DNA from: Haemaphysalis longicornis
Lineage: Eukaryota > Arthropoda > Arachnida > Ixodida > Ixodidae
DNA length: 64,000 bases
Assembly: GCA_013339765.2 (NCBI GenBank)
Contig: CM023448.1
Coordinates: forward strand, 110,945,008 to 111,009,007
Direction of reading: 5' to 3'
Shown here: positions 35,871 through 47,867 of the stretch, one piece after another
How positions within the stretch are numbered: position 1 is the stretch's first letter
How the letters are laid out: the number at the start of each line of letters is the position of its first letter
Translations under genes and position numbers: made by a program
The notes under the pieces: model-generated
What the model was told of the DNA's origin: nothing
The model's database searches: none
Seen by the model: the letters and a program-made list of their open reading frames with translations, nothing else

Positions 35871-36182
35871 TTAAGTTTCAGAATCACTGTTTAATGATTG
35901 TTCATTTGGATAGTTCCGGTGCTTGTACTCGTCGTCATATGCATCGAAGAGGTCGTCGTCTTCTTTGCGGCGAGTGGTGGATGCAAAGTCATCGGTAGCA
36001 TTGTAAACTTCTACCAGCTTTTCATCATCGACTCGTCGCGGCAGCGGTGGCGGGATCTGCAGGTCGTCTGGGGAAGGAGTGGCACACTCGTAGCCATGTC
36101 TCCAATGATCCATAATGGCTTCTAGAGAATGCGGCGGCCGCGGCGACCTCTCCCAAGCAGGGTGTCTTTTCATCTTTAGCAT
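35871..36182 (-). CDS. Candidate terminal coding exon, acidic C-terminal tail, unknown protein
   Basis: A minus-strand open frame of 103 codons ends in TAA. Its last 80 residues look protein-like: a SH3-ligand-like IPPPLPRRVDDEKLVEVYNA, then acidic and charged runs (KEDDDLFDAYDDEYKHRNY) and the end NSDSET. Codons favour G in the first position and common tick choices such as CTG, GAC and AAG. An acceptor-like CCGCATTCTCTAG would start an exon at 36121. An ATG at 36182 would instead give a stand-alone small protein. No domain is recognised, and no partner exon was identified upstream on the minus strand. Part of the acidic run reflects a GTC-rich stretch, and open frames of this length also arise by chance in 64 kb. 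Treat as a candidate only. Confidence 0.38.
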   Translation of the reverse strand: MLKMKRHPAWERSPRPPHSLEAIMDHWRHGYECATPSPDDLQIPPPLPRRVDDEKLVEVYNATDDFASTTRRKEDDDLFDAYDDEYKHRNYPNEQSLNSDSET

Positions 36183-39100
36183 TATAACGTTGGGGCATTT
36201 TTTTACATGCGCAGTTTCGCTTGACTACGGCGCTTTAGTTTTATTTTATTTTTTAATTTTTTTGCTAAAGCTACTGCGTCAGCCGGGCACACGGCGGTCG
36301 CCGCGAGGCCCGCGCTGACGAGCGCTCGCCATTTTCTTTGTATTTTTTGCCTGCAGCGGCGAATTTACGGCTGGTACAACTGTTAAAAAGGATAGAAAGT
36401 TGGTGAAAAAAAAAGGAGTGTGAGAAAACCCAGAAGAAACCTTGAAATCATAAGCAAGACCAGCCAATTACGACCAGTATAAAACTAAGAAGGCGACGTT
36501 AGTAGTAAGGCTGTTGTGTATCACCTCACAAGTAGCTCAACGTTACAAAGATGAAGCCACTACACGCAATTACACGTCGATTCGTTACACGACATGGAAC
36601 GCGAGACAGTTTCGGTTTCCGCCGTATACGTTCGCGGTGCGCATGCAAGGCTCGAGTGCATTGCAAGCAAAATGTAGAATGCCAGGTGAAGGACGTCTGC
36701 TGCAATCGGCTTCGCGAAGTCTGATTGGGACCTGGGGGTACGGGACAAAGCGTCATTGGAGTCTCAGGGGACGCTTGATTAGACGTGTTTGAAACCCTTC
36801 TCACGGCACGGCTTTCCTCAAGGTCAGCGCAACTATTCGCCCCCGGGAAGCTGAATGGCCAATCTGTAACGAAGCGAACAAGGCAGGTGCGTCGCTGCAG
36901 ATTGGAAATTTAAATCCCGGAACGCTGTAAACGCTGTGAGTGTTACACGCCGAAACGGAAGGCTGTCGGGGAGTTGTCGGGACTCGGGAAAATTGTACGT
37001 ACCGAACACGAGAGCGCGGAACAGGTACACTAGGCTGCCCTTGCCTGCTAACAATCAGGTGACAACGCTCGGCGCTCTTAATTTTTTTCGTCACAGGTCG
37101 AAACGTGCGAAAGCGATGAAGAAGCATGCAACTTGCACACCCAGACAGGGTTATCTTGTTTAACAGCCATTAATCTTTGTAAAACACCTCGACCACACCG
37201 TAACATTTTAGAGCACAAAATAAAACGAAAGCCCTGAGCCTGCGGTGCCCGAAACGAGCGCGGGTGAGGGAGAAATGGAAGAGGATACGAGTTTTCTTCC
37301 GTGGGTAGTGTGGGAGGTTTTGGCAGTCCTGGTTGGGTGGCGGCTCATCACTGACTGAGGTGTCGTGGCTGCGCAGAGCGACTAACGGGCTCAGTATCCT
37401 ACTTGTAAATACATGCGCACTATGTGAAAAGTGTAAATACAGAAGTTTCCATTTCAACCTCAAAGCGAGCTCGTCGTCATCACTGCCGCAGCGCTGCACT
37501 GGAACGCAGCTCAGGGCAAGCAGAAACAACTCCAAGCATCATCCCCACCAGTCTTGGACGGAGGCGAAGGAGGACAACGAACAATTACTGCGCGTAGGCA
37601 CCAGCGAAGGCAGAGGCAAGAAACGCCTCGACAAAGCCGAAAAATGGCCAGTGACTTTAGGTCGTTCAAACTTTCCGTGGCCAGGGCTTCGAAAAGTGGA
37701 GTATAGGTTCCAAACATTTCCAGTTGTACAGGCGCGCACACAGCCCAGTAACAACGCAACTGCACCCAAGAACGCCTTCGTTTTATGAAGCATTTTTGAT
37801 CTGCGTTGCTGCATGGCTGCTTGTTTCGACTCCATTTTTTTCAGCAAGGCATCTACCCAGGCCACACCACCAGACTCCAGTCGCCTCCTTTTGCCTAACA
37901 TGGTGGGCACGTACTATTTTGTTCACATTCCCCGTAAACTCTGGAGCACCCGTCATTCCGTACTAAGCCTGCCGGCGCTCCCGCGAACTTACCACAAATG
38001 TGCAGTGCCTGTGTAGTAAGGCTAGCGTTTCACCACGTGCATCGCGTCGTCGAGGCCCTCGTCTGTCGTCTGCCCTCAGTGCTCTGGTACACACCTCCTG
38101 TGTTTGCCTTAGCTAGATACTTGTTACATGCTTCTCGCTCTATACCACGCGAAATCTACGGAGTAAGAACGTGACGGCAATCACGAACAGAAATACAGTG
38201 AACACTCATTATGGTGAATCCGTGAATGCCTAGGTACAGGAAACTGACTTCCCTATAACCGGTACTTTGTTAAAATCGGGGATGATTTGCTCTGCCTGCA
38301 CTGCAGTTGACGCACAGAGAAAAGCTTCGATTGAAGAGAGAATTCAAATAAAGGCGACTTTAGTATAAGGGGAACAGCAACCACACACCGATGCGTCGAA
38401 GCAAGAAGCGCCACACCGCCTTAAAGACGCGTGACGCTGACATTTTTCTAGAGTTTTTGCCGAGTCTCCCCTGGTGACATCTAGTGACGAGGTCGAGGGA
38501 AGCGTGGTAAAGAGTGCGCCGGCAGTGCAGTTGTGCTGAGAGAGAGGGGTGGTGTTGGTGAAGCTCAACGTAAATATGTCACACGATTGGAACCAGCGCT
38601 GAGCCCACGGCAACGACCCGAACGAGCGCCCCAAGATCAACGTGCATCGAGATGCCAGCATGTCCTAAGTGGGCAAGCGTAGTAACTAGTCAGAGTGGTG
38701 GCTACCTTCAGTGGTGGCTACCTCATGCATTGCACACAACCAGTATAGTGCTAATCGCATTCACGTATAGAATCATACCTTAAAGGATGGGTTATGCCTG
38801 AACTCTTGTTACAGCTACGCGGTTGCGGTAATCAACCGTAGGAATGAGGAAAAGCATAACCTCTACGAATGTGCCTGTGAACTGACCAGTCCCCCTCCTT
38901 TGTTTTTACATCACCTGCATTCAGTGAGGCGGCATTCAATGAGGGCTCTACGCCTCGACTGGCAGCCCTATGAGAGAGGAAGAGAGCTGCGCACGAATAG
39001 ACCGCTGAGAAGCGTTACCGGCACTTATAAAAGCTCAGCAGAGCCGCCACGCTATATACAAAGGCGCTCGGCTGCAGTGCCATTAGACGGGCCACACCAA

Positions 39101-39376
39101 CTGTGGAAGTGGAGCCGGGTCTGACGTGCAGCTGTAATTATTTCTCGAGCTGGCACGGTTGTGATTTCCATTTCAAGCGTATTTTGTCAGCGAAAATTAG
39201 GAGAACCGGGAAAACGGAATTTAGAAACTGCGTCAGTCGGCGATTTTTTTTTTTTCTGTAATCCGCCATCTCATGCCGCAGGCGAGAAATGTTGTTTGCC
39301 CCATTGTTTCTTGGGAAGACGCGTACGCGCGCTTCACAATACCGTTGAAAGTTTGTAGGCGCTGAAGCAATTTTTT
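36183..39376. other. No gene recognised
   Basis: About 3.2 kb of mixed DNA. No repeat shared with the rest of the window was noticed and no credible exon seen. The longest frame (37333-37788) is not protein-like. Confidence 0.4.
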
Positions 39377-39450
39377 AAAGACGGTAGTCTTTCTTGGGTT
39401 TATTGTCTGTCTGTTCGTCTGTCACTCGATTCAGCCGGCCAGCCAAAGCG
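39377..39450 (-). repeat. Fragment of the dyad repeat family (outer end)
   Basis: AAAGACGGTAGTCTTT at 39377-39392, then CTTGGGTTTATTGTCTGTCT and CACTCGATTCAGCCGGCC-GCCAAAG, in the order seen in reverse complement at 44625-44724. Confidence 0.75.
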
Positions 39451-42400
39451 AAAAGATGCTCGAACAGGAAGTATTGTAAGCACGACCGTTCCACTCTTAG
39501 TCGCGTCCCGGATGGCATCCTATTTATATGCGGTGGTCAGTCTCAATACCGTGATATAAGAGGCCCTGACAGACTTCTTTTATGTGACAAAACCTCAGGT
39601 GATTGCAGCACACTTATATCCTGCGCCAACGGTCCGTGTCACGGCTATATAAACTAGCAGACAGCCTGACGCCAGGAAATAAATAAAAAAAAAAAAGGGG
39701 GGGGGGGGGGCAATCGTGAAGCTCGCATGCGCGTATTCCTCACGCAATGGCCCGCGAGCTTCCTTTGCGGTGGCCGACGACGCGCGCCCGACGACGCGGC
39801 GAAAGCCGAAAAACATTTAAAAAAAAATCTTGCGCGCTCATGCGCAGTAGGAGTGGAAAAAAGTTCGCGCGCGGCGAGTTGTGGTCCGGTGATTTGTCTC
39901 TATCGCGCACGTACGCGGTATGGAGGAATTTCAGCGCGGAGCAAGTTGGGGTCCCGCGCTTTGACTCTTGCTCTGTGTAGTTCATACTCAGTTCGGAGCG
40001 TTCACACTTTCTTGACCACGTTCGCTTCCGCCGACATCAAATATGTGCTTCGAGGTCGGTGTAACAGTGGGAACTGCGAATGCGATGGGTTTATTAGGGC
40101 CACCGGGAACGCAAGCCAAGCAGCGGCGCATGTCAAGCCGGCTGAACACGAACGGATAGGCAAGTCCCTGGATTTCTTGTTCTCTTTTTTTTTTCGAGGG
40201 GGGGGGGGGGGCGCAGACTGTTAGAATTAGTGTTTGCAGACAACTAGTAAGGGCCCCGAAATTATGCCTTTTTCTACGTCGTAAGAAGCCCGCGCCAAAA
40301 CCGTTCTCCGATACCCGGGGTCGTACGGCAAATTTGACGCACTTTATAGAGAGGATTCGGTTTCCCAGTGCGGCGGCCGTTCTGGGATACAGGCGAAAAA
40401 TGAAAACGCTTGCATATGTGAGGTACTTCCGTTGCCGTAATGAGTACCGTGGTGCCATAAAGAAATTGCATTTTTACATGCGTTTCATTTTCCAGGTCAA
40501 GGCACATAAAACCCAGTTTGATTTTTGTATTTTTAAATACTCCATGACCATGGCCACTGCTTGTCATTTTCGGAAGGCGTAGCAAAAAGTTAGGTAACGT
40601 TTTTTCGTAACTAGGTTTTCGCGTCGTCGTTTGGGCTAGTGAGTTTTCTGGCAGTTTGAGTAGTCTGGATTCTGTGGCGATTTGTAAACTTCATTACGGT
40701 GCGTTTAAGTGGTAAAGTTTTCACATGAAGCAACATTCATGAGTAACACCAGCCCCCATCTTGTCGTGTTCGGCACGGCTGTCGTCTGTCTGGAGTGTCA
40801 ACTCGCTGTTTGCAGAAACACGATAGCACTGGCAGCGTAAACGCGGCGCGTCGCCGGCGTGGAGGTCGCTCGAAGCGGTGGCTTCTACTGTTGTTACATA
40901 TGCGCTGGCTGTTGCTCGGTGCGCGCAGTTTACCTATGCTTTAGCAAAAGATATTGGTAGCAATTTTGTTCCATTTTTCATATGTTTTGCGCCATACTAT
41001 TGGTGGAAATTGTTTTATAAAAAGAAACTAGGGCACATTACCCTCCGCATGTAACAGCGACCAGAATTTCTCTAAGACGTCCAATTGACGTGTCGGCGTC
41101 AAATAAAATTATGGCAACGTTTTCTCGCACGCCTTTGCACTGAAAAAGCGCTCGGCCTTCCTATGCATGTGAAGAAAACGTCCTCTTGGAGAGTGTTTGA
41201 ATCTACAAGAAAGTAAGAAAGAAATAGTTGCCTCAACTACAGCGATGCACTTGCCTGATTTATGATATTTTCGCATATCTACTAACGCGTTGGTGATACT
41301 TCTGCTGCGCCCCTTCAGGCTATATTCTTATACCGCCGATTAATAACGCCACCATTTTGTACCTGGCCACTTCGTCACCTGCCGTTTCTTTTCTTCACGC
41401 AGTGGCTACTCAACCGATTTACCCGTTACTCAACGTTTTTGAAATGTTTACAACGCTGTTTCCATTCCAGTGCGACGACATTCCAGAAGCAGCTGCTCCC
41501 GGGCCAAAGATTGCTTGGAGCGATTCTACAAAGGCCATCTACATCATCGGAAGTGGTGTACCTGGACCATAATTGAAGCCCGGAGAAAGTACTTTTTCCT
41601 TGTTTGGTAATATATTACATTAAGGACATGAGATACCCGTCAGCTTGAGGCCAAACGTTGGGCGTTATGCAGTCAGTAGCCTGCAAAAAAGATGTTTCCT
41701 CCCTGATTTGTAAGCAGCAAGCTGCTGAAAATTCCATAAATGAAAACAATAATCTCAACGTGACAGGTCCTTATTTCCTCTTCCACAAAAAATATTTTCA
41801 TTTGTGTGTCTCATTAGGGCAATCTGCTAATATTGTATTTGTTATTTCAGTATAAGTCTTTCGTGTTCATATTTGTATTTTGGATATCAAGTAAAAAGAA
41901 AACATCGTTCCTTCGACATGGTGTCATTTATGTAATTTTCATCTCACACTTGTGCATGCTCATGGATTCGAGAATGACAAAATACTTAACATTTACATAC
42001 CCAACTCAGTTCTCTGTTCGTGTCCCAAGCTTGTATGAGTGGACTATCACTTCAAGATCCGGATAGGTTTGGGTATACAGATACTTGCGTTACAGCTTTT
42101 CTTGCAACATGGCATTATGAATATTGGGAGTATTTCTTTTATTTCGTGGTATGTGCATTGAGGCATGATAAATCACGTGACAAAACACTGAGATTATAAA
42201 GGTAAAACCTCATTGTATGAAAACTGATGTCATGAAGATGTTCCAGAAGTGCACAAATTACAAATGTGTTAGTGCACTGCAATTGCAGCCATTGCAACCC
42301 ATTTATTGGTGGCATTGTTTCATTTGGTCTAAACTTCAGATGCACAAGGGTTCGTTCACGTCCGAGTGCAATGGTTTTGGGGAACGGCCTTGAAAATGTT

Positions 42401-42479
42401 GAAAATGCTGAACCGCGACCTTGCCCTTCCGCGTAAAATAATATAACTCGTTAATAACGTAAGCGCTGATGAAATGAGG
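39451..42479. other. No convincing gene; CpG-rich patch and acceptor-like sites
   Basis: A CpG-rich patch occupies 39720-40000. Poly-G and poly-T runs lie near 39698 and 40185. Two strong acceptor-like sites at 41402 and 41470 precede a short plus-strand frame ending at 41571 (see findings). Nothing else recognised. Confidence 0.35.
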
Positions 42480-43010
42480 CCATTTAAAAAAAATTGCAGA
42501 AATTCAGAGAATTGTCTACTAATGCGCAGCATTCTTATGCCGCTTCTCTTGAGTGCGAGTCTTTCAGAGCCAATTTTCTTGGTTTTCCAAGTCCTGTCTG
42601 TCCAATTATCTCCATTTACCATATTATAACGATCCCAGGTGTTACTTGCGCCAAATCTGCATTTTCTGTAAATTACAAGGCTAAGAATTTTCCGTATTTT
42701 TTATATTTTTCTTGTTCTTTAGTTCTCCAAAATTCTGTTCGACGAATTATCTCCATCTACGCTATGATAACGATTACAAGTGGAATTTCTGCAAAATCTG
42801 CATTATTGTGGAAATGCAGGGCGTTATACGGTTCGCCATTTTCCGACATTTTTTAATATTTTTCTTGATTTTTAGTTTCTCAAAATTTCGTTTGGCCAAT
42901 GATCTCCATTTACGATATTATAACGCTTAAAGGTGGAACTTCCGCGAAACCTGCATTTTTCTGGAAATGCAGGGCGTTACAAGTTACACGGCCCAGCGCT
43001 TATCCGGTCT
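42480..43010 (+). repeat. Diverged tandem repeat, about 145-bp unit, three units
   Basis: The units begin near 42600, 42742 and 42893. Each has ATCTCCAT-TACG-TAT-ATAACG, then GTT/GGAACTT-GC-AAA-CTGCAT, then an AT-rich spacer (TTTTTCTTG-T-TTTAGTT-CTCAAAATT). Units 2 and 3 share GGAAATGCAGGGCGTTA. The leader at 42493-42575 matches 27640-27720. Non-coding. Confidence 0.8.
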
Positions 43011-43794
43011 GCGCGAGAAAACCCTAAGATATTCTTTGTGTGCTCGCGATCCATCCAAAAAAAAAAAAAAACGCAGTATCTAGAGGTCCGTCCGACGGCT
43101 CTTTACCTGGGCGTTGGAGCGCCGTCAATGCAGCAATTCTGCAGGCGTCGCCACACAACGTTATATAGAGTGAGTCATTTAATATTGGTTCATTACATTA
43201 CCAGATGCGTAATTTACTACTGCCCCCATATTTCAAAAATAAAGGTCAAGGCATGTGACCGCAGCATCAGAAAAGCTACGACGAGCAGACAAAATTCAGT
43301 ACACCGTTTCATGCTTGGTATACTTGCCACTTGTGACGAAACAGCTCTTATTTTCAGCACGACAGTGCGCCTTACGTGCTAGTTATTTGCAAGCATTGTC
43401 ACAGGGGGAGCTTTCCGCCAATGTCCAAGAATACTTTCGGTAACAAGGCAGAACTGTTGTCAATTCCGTTTGCATTGATTGAAGAAATCCCCGCACGGCG
43501 CATCATATAGCTGCTGGAATGTCTCATACATACCCACAATATTCAGTGCAAGGACACCTCAGACATATTTGAGCTAAATTTTAAGTTCATAACCGAGAGT
43601 ACCAGCGTTCATTTAATTAACAATACACGCTGGGTTGGTTTTTATGATAGCAAATGAAAAATCAGGCACCCTTCCGTCTAACGACGACGGTGGTTGAACG
43701 CGAAGCTGTCTCATGATCGTCGTCTTTACACGGTGGGGTGCAGGACTTTTCTGTCTGATTTTGCCCGTCCATGCACCCCTCTCCAAATCCAAAC
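43011..43794. other. No gene recognised
   Basis: Mixed DNA, one A run at 43058. Nothing else seen. Confidence 0.4.
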
Positions 43795-43930
43795 CGCTCC
43801 GACCGCGTGGAAATGGAGCAGTCGGATAGATGCCGGCTTCACAACGCGAAAGACCCGGCTTCGATTCCGGCCACGGGAAGGTTTTTTTTCTTTCACTTCA
43901 CCTGCTTTCGCGTTACAGACGCCATCAGTG
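43795..43930 (+). mobile_element. tRNA-headed SINE, second family, copy 2
   Basis: The head TGGAGCAGTCGGATAGATG and B-box-like GGCTTCGATTCCGGCC are followed by CCACGGGAAGGTTTTTTTT. It aligns with 15700-15795. The 3' part is TTTCACTTCACCTGCTTTCG. Confidence 0.65.
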
Positions 43931-44001
43931 AAAGCACTCAAGCTTCGCTTTAAAAAAATCACGCGTTATATAAAAAAAACGCTGTCGAAGAGAGGTCACA
44001 T

Positions 44002-44728
44002 AAAAAAATTGGCCGCGTATCTGCTCCTCTCGTTGCAAATGTCGTCAAAAGACGATAGTCTTTGTAGACATTTGCCAAGGAAATGCCCCCTTTGCTTTCC
44101 CGCTCACCTCTCATGCTGTTCCTGTACTTTCGCGCTCATCCCAAGGTAAACACACTAAAGGTTTGCTCAAGGCGATTTGAATTTACCGCGTTCCACTGCT
44201 ACAGGCCGGGTTCCTCGATGCCAGCGCTGCAGTACGGCGGAGACGCGCGTGAATCGAGGCGGCCGACTACAAGGTTTATAGAACCGCGTGGCCGTGCTCC
44301 ACGTGCGTTCCAAGCAGAACGTGGAACCTAGCTAGTGGGACCTTTCGTTGCTGTTGCGGCCTGATTTTTCATATGCCGCCAGGAGGCGGCGGTTTTCTGC
44401 AGTAGGTGTAGAATATCATTTGCTATCGAAAAACCAAGCATCCATGATTTTTTTAATAAAGGAACACTGTAAATATCCGTTGTGTACTAATTTCCTGTCT
44501 TATATTTGCGTAATGTCTTGTTCTTGTTCAATAAAGTAGACAAGTATGAACATATAAACCGGGCTTAGACGTTTACATTTGGATGTGAGTATATAAGACT
44601 ATTGCGAAATATCAATTTTACTTTGGCCGGGTGGTTGAATCGAGTCACAGACAGACAGACGGACAGACAGACAGACAGACCAAAATTTATGGGTTTAAGT
44701 AGCCCAAGAAAGACTATCGTCTTTAAAA
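44002..44728 (+). repeat. Dyad repeat family, copy B (fullest copy)
   Basis: It starts AAAAAAATTGGCCGCGTATC, with the dyad AAAGACGATAGTCTTT at 44048-44063. The body matches copy A in reverse complement. A (CAGA)n array at about 44646-44680 and the outer end ATGGGTTTAAGTAGCCCAAG then AAAGACTATCGTCTTT (44709-44724) follow. The same kind of dyad therefore marks both ends. Non-coding. The superfamily is not recognised. Confidence 0.88.
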
Positions 44729-44940
44729 GAAAAACCAGCAAAGATTTCAGCTCATGCTGTTCTGAGGAAAGCAAAAATCGTCAGATAAGGACGCGCGCTG
44801 TCCCAACCGATGGCGCCAAGCAAAGCGAACGGGCGAAAATTGAATTGATGTGCGTTGAACATACCATCCGTTGCATTCATTATGGACGGGCGAGAGTGTG
44901 GGGTGGGAGGGGGTCAGAGAGGAGCGCCAGTTATGTGGAA

Positions 44941-45012
44941 GGCGCGGCAGAAGACTAACGTCTTTCGACGACATTTCCAGAGAAGCAAGTAAGTACGCGC
45001 GCATTTTTTTTT
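44941..45012 (-). repeat. Inverted copy of the dyad family's first 70 bases
   Basis: On the minus strand it reads ATGCGCGCGTACTTACTTG, then GGAAATGTCGTCGAAAGACG, then TTAGTCTTCTGCC. This corresponds to the start of copy B (44002-44070) but faces it. It could be the far terminal inverted repeat of a 1.0-kb element spanning 44002-45012. A further echo is at 52370-52420. Confidence 0.6.
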
Positions 45013-45589
45013 TGTTGTTGTTCTGCGAACCTTGCTCGAAGTGCAGTAAACTGTTTATCGGTCAATCGGTTTCTACCCACACGCATAGACAAACGGAGAG
45101 AAAGCAAATGTTCGCCCCTAAATGGAAATGCCGCCCACTAGGGCAAACCTAGCACTGTATACTGCCTGTGATCAAATGCCTTGCGAGAGTTGCTATGTCC
45201 GCCGCTAGCGAATACACCCGAGAGCCCATACCACCAGCACGCTTCCTCACTCCACCCGTGTACATAAATTCTCATCCTAATCGCACCCCCACGTGCGGCT
45301 TCGAAGAGGCACCAAAGTGTGAAAACCAATTACCCTATAGCGATAGATTACAGCACCGAGATTACAATGGTACGCCCAGCGGCGGCAGCGGTTGCTTCAA
45401 AGGAGTCTCTATACAGCATACGACCTCACTTTTTCCGAAAACAATTTGGCAGCTCATACCTCTATACCATTCTGTTGGAGGGAAAGCAGTGCTGCTATCA
45501 CTGAGGGACTAGTGTTTAAAAGGAGGGATTTCAAATCACTGGTTCTCTGCACCATAATATGACATGGCAAGGAATCGATGACGTTACAG
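45013..45589. other. No gene recognised
   Basis: Mixed DNA; nothing recognised. Confidence 0.35.
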
Positions 45590-45800
45590 TCATAGACAAA
45601 TGAAATGCGACCACAGAAATATGAACCCCAACACGCAAAAGTGAAAAATACTGCTCGTGGAGGTCCAATAATGTCGCGCTATTGGTATATTTGGAAAACT
45701 CCAAACTTTGTTACTCTATCTAGGTCACGGGTCATTTTTCGTGCTATTTTTTGCGTGTCCGGGTTCATATATTCGTGATCAAGTTTCATTTGTCCATGAT
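45590..45800. repeat. Fold-back inverted repeat, about 61/67-bp arms
   Basis: The left arm at 45590-45650 (TCATAGACAAATGAAATGCG, ATATGAACCCCAACACGCAA, AGTGAAAAAT) pairs with the right arm at 45734-45800 across an 83-bp spacer. Similarity is about 75-80% with small gaps. Non-coding. Confidence 0.75.
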
Positions 45801-46786
45801 TTACCTGGGGGAGCCGCCAAAAATGAACACTGACAGTGCATACACTGACGCCGTAACGAAAAAACCGAAAGCTTGGAACCCCTGATAAAACATAGCAAAA
45901 CATTTCAAAGTATTTCGAACCTGAAACACTGTGGGTTCAAAGTTCAAAGTGGGTTCAAGCCCTGAAACCTATTTCAATTTGCGGTTGCTTTTCTCGGTAG
46001 CAGCACTTTGCGCAAATTATATCTATTGCGTCAAAAGGCGAGGGCGGAAACGTATCCGCTGGGTCACCACCCTTTATTTTGTCCAGATAACTATACGTCT
46101 CACTTGATTGAAATTCACGTTAAAAAAGTATTTTTACGACAAGGGAACATTTCGAATGCAGCGAAGCTGGACATTGTATTTGTGGTCCTTTTGTTTACGC
46201 TTCACTATGACTATGACAAATGCGTGTAAACGGATACCGCTATACTGTACCTTTTTCCGCACTATGTCATTTGACGCCACAAATTGTGAATGGTGGAGTG
46301 GCATTGCTGACGCATTGTTAAACATGCAGAAGCGTAGTCAAGATATTTATGGGAGTGAAAAAGAGAGCCTACCGTTCCTACTTAGCGCCAGTGCATTTTA
46401 TATATGACAGCCATCGGCAGCCCTGTGAGGTTATATATTTCAGCGACAAGGGGACCAAGCCGGCCTTCCGTTTTGCTGCTCATGCTATCTATTGCGCGGA
46501 ACTTTCTTCATCTTCACCTAGGTCGCAGCTCCGCACGACCTCAAGCTGTGACGTGCTCTGGTACGCCTATAAAAATGGCAAGGACGCGAACGAGAAAACT
46601 TCTAGCTGGTAGTGTTTACATGCATAAAAGTCAGTGCCCTTCCACTCTGTAAAGATGAATCCTTTGACTACAGCTCGGCGCAGTCAAAGGAGTGCACGGA
46701 ACAAAACACATTTCGTTTTTTTATATATTTTAGATTGAGCATACGTCCAAGCTTGTTAGTTGAATGAAACTGGAAAAGAAAAGAGT
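45801..46786. other. No gene recognised
   Basis: Mixed DNA; a small local duplication GTGGGTTCAA lies at 45931-45957. No coding signal. Confidence 0.4.
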
Positions 46787-46789
46787 TTT

Positions 46790-46892
46790 ATTCTAGCATC
46801 ATATTCTAGCGTAAGGTCGCATCGGGCCTGAGGCGCCCATGGCACGTTGAAATCTCCCACCAGAACAATGGGCATGTCATAGTCGTCGTTGT
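46790..46892 (-). pseudogene. Fragment of an EEP (AP-type) endonuclease domain from a retroelement or Helitron
   Basis: The minus strand reads DMPIVLVGDFNV followed by PWAPQARCDLTLEY. The hydrophobic strand ending in GDFN is the signature of endonuclease/exonuclease/phosphatase nucleases carried by non-LTR retrotransposons and some Helitrons. Only about 35 residues remain, bounded by a GTC-rich run upstream and unrelated sequence downstream, so the source element cannot be assigned. Confidence 0.5.
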
Positions 46893-47867
46893 CGTCGTTT
46901 ATTCAGTGAAAAAGCGACGAGAAGAGAAGAGAAGGATTCGCTGCGGATATTAATGTACCGAGTCAAGGTTACACCTGCATACAACACAGTGTGGGGGAGG
47001 GAACTATAGGAGGGAGAGAATACGTGAGGAAGAAAGTCTGTACGGCTGCCACAGCGGGAGTCGTCACTTGCCGACGGGAGAGCGCAGCTTACACGCCGTA
47101 GCCCGGAACACCGGAGCCGCACTGCGCGTACAGCCTGGCTGTACGTGCACCCCACCACTCCACCCCCATCCCCACCTTTGCACGCACAAAAGGGCAACCG
47201 GTAATGTGCGCCTGCTTAGATGTGAAAGACAGCGGCCAAAATGTCGCTCCAGGGGCCCTTCAAGCTGGACGGGAAAAGCACCGGTCAAAACGTCTCACCA
47301 AAGAGCCCTTCAAGAATGAAACACAAAACACTAGCCCCTGGGTGCCCTTATCAGTATCTGGATATGTATTGTTAACATCCACGGACACATTTTCCCAATG
47401 CCTGTTGGACTCGCTCCGTAGGCTCCGGGTTCGAATACACAACCAAACTGTGTCGTGACTGAGGAAAGGTTGTTCGGGCAGAAGTAACTAAGGGCTGGAA
47501 AATTAAACCCACCGCACGACGGCCTACAGAAGGACGACGCTCTGGTAGTCGAGGCACAGCAAAATAGTAGCAGCCTATAGGCGGTAAGGGCGACAGTCAA
47601 CAAAGCAGTGATTTGTAGCAGCAGGAGTGTTCTTTTTTTTTTCGTTCGTTATGTTCACGCAATAGCAATATTTCAGTAGATATGGAAAACACGCGTTTGC
47701 AACTCACAATTACGCAGCGAATTTTTCACAAGTTTGCAATGTGCAGTGAAAGTGCAGTTTTATAGCGTTGAACAAAATTAAACACCATAAAACTAACCCC
47801 CTTCCCTTCCAGTCATCCGCAAGAAAAAAACAAATCGGTGTTTTCCGCACCAAAGTTACACCTGGGT
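46893..47867. other. No gene recognised; local duplication
   Basis: GCCCTTCAAG occurs twice (about 47256 and 47303) within related 60-bp segments. A GGTTCGAATAC near 47430 resembles a B box, but no A box or tRNA fold goes with it. Confidence 0.35.
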
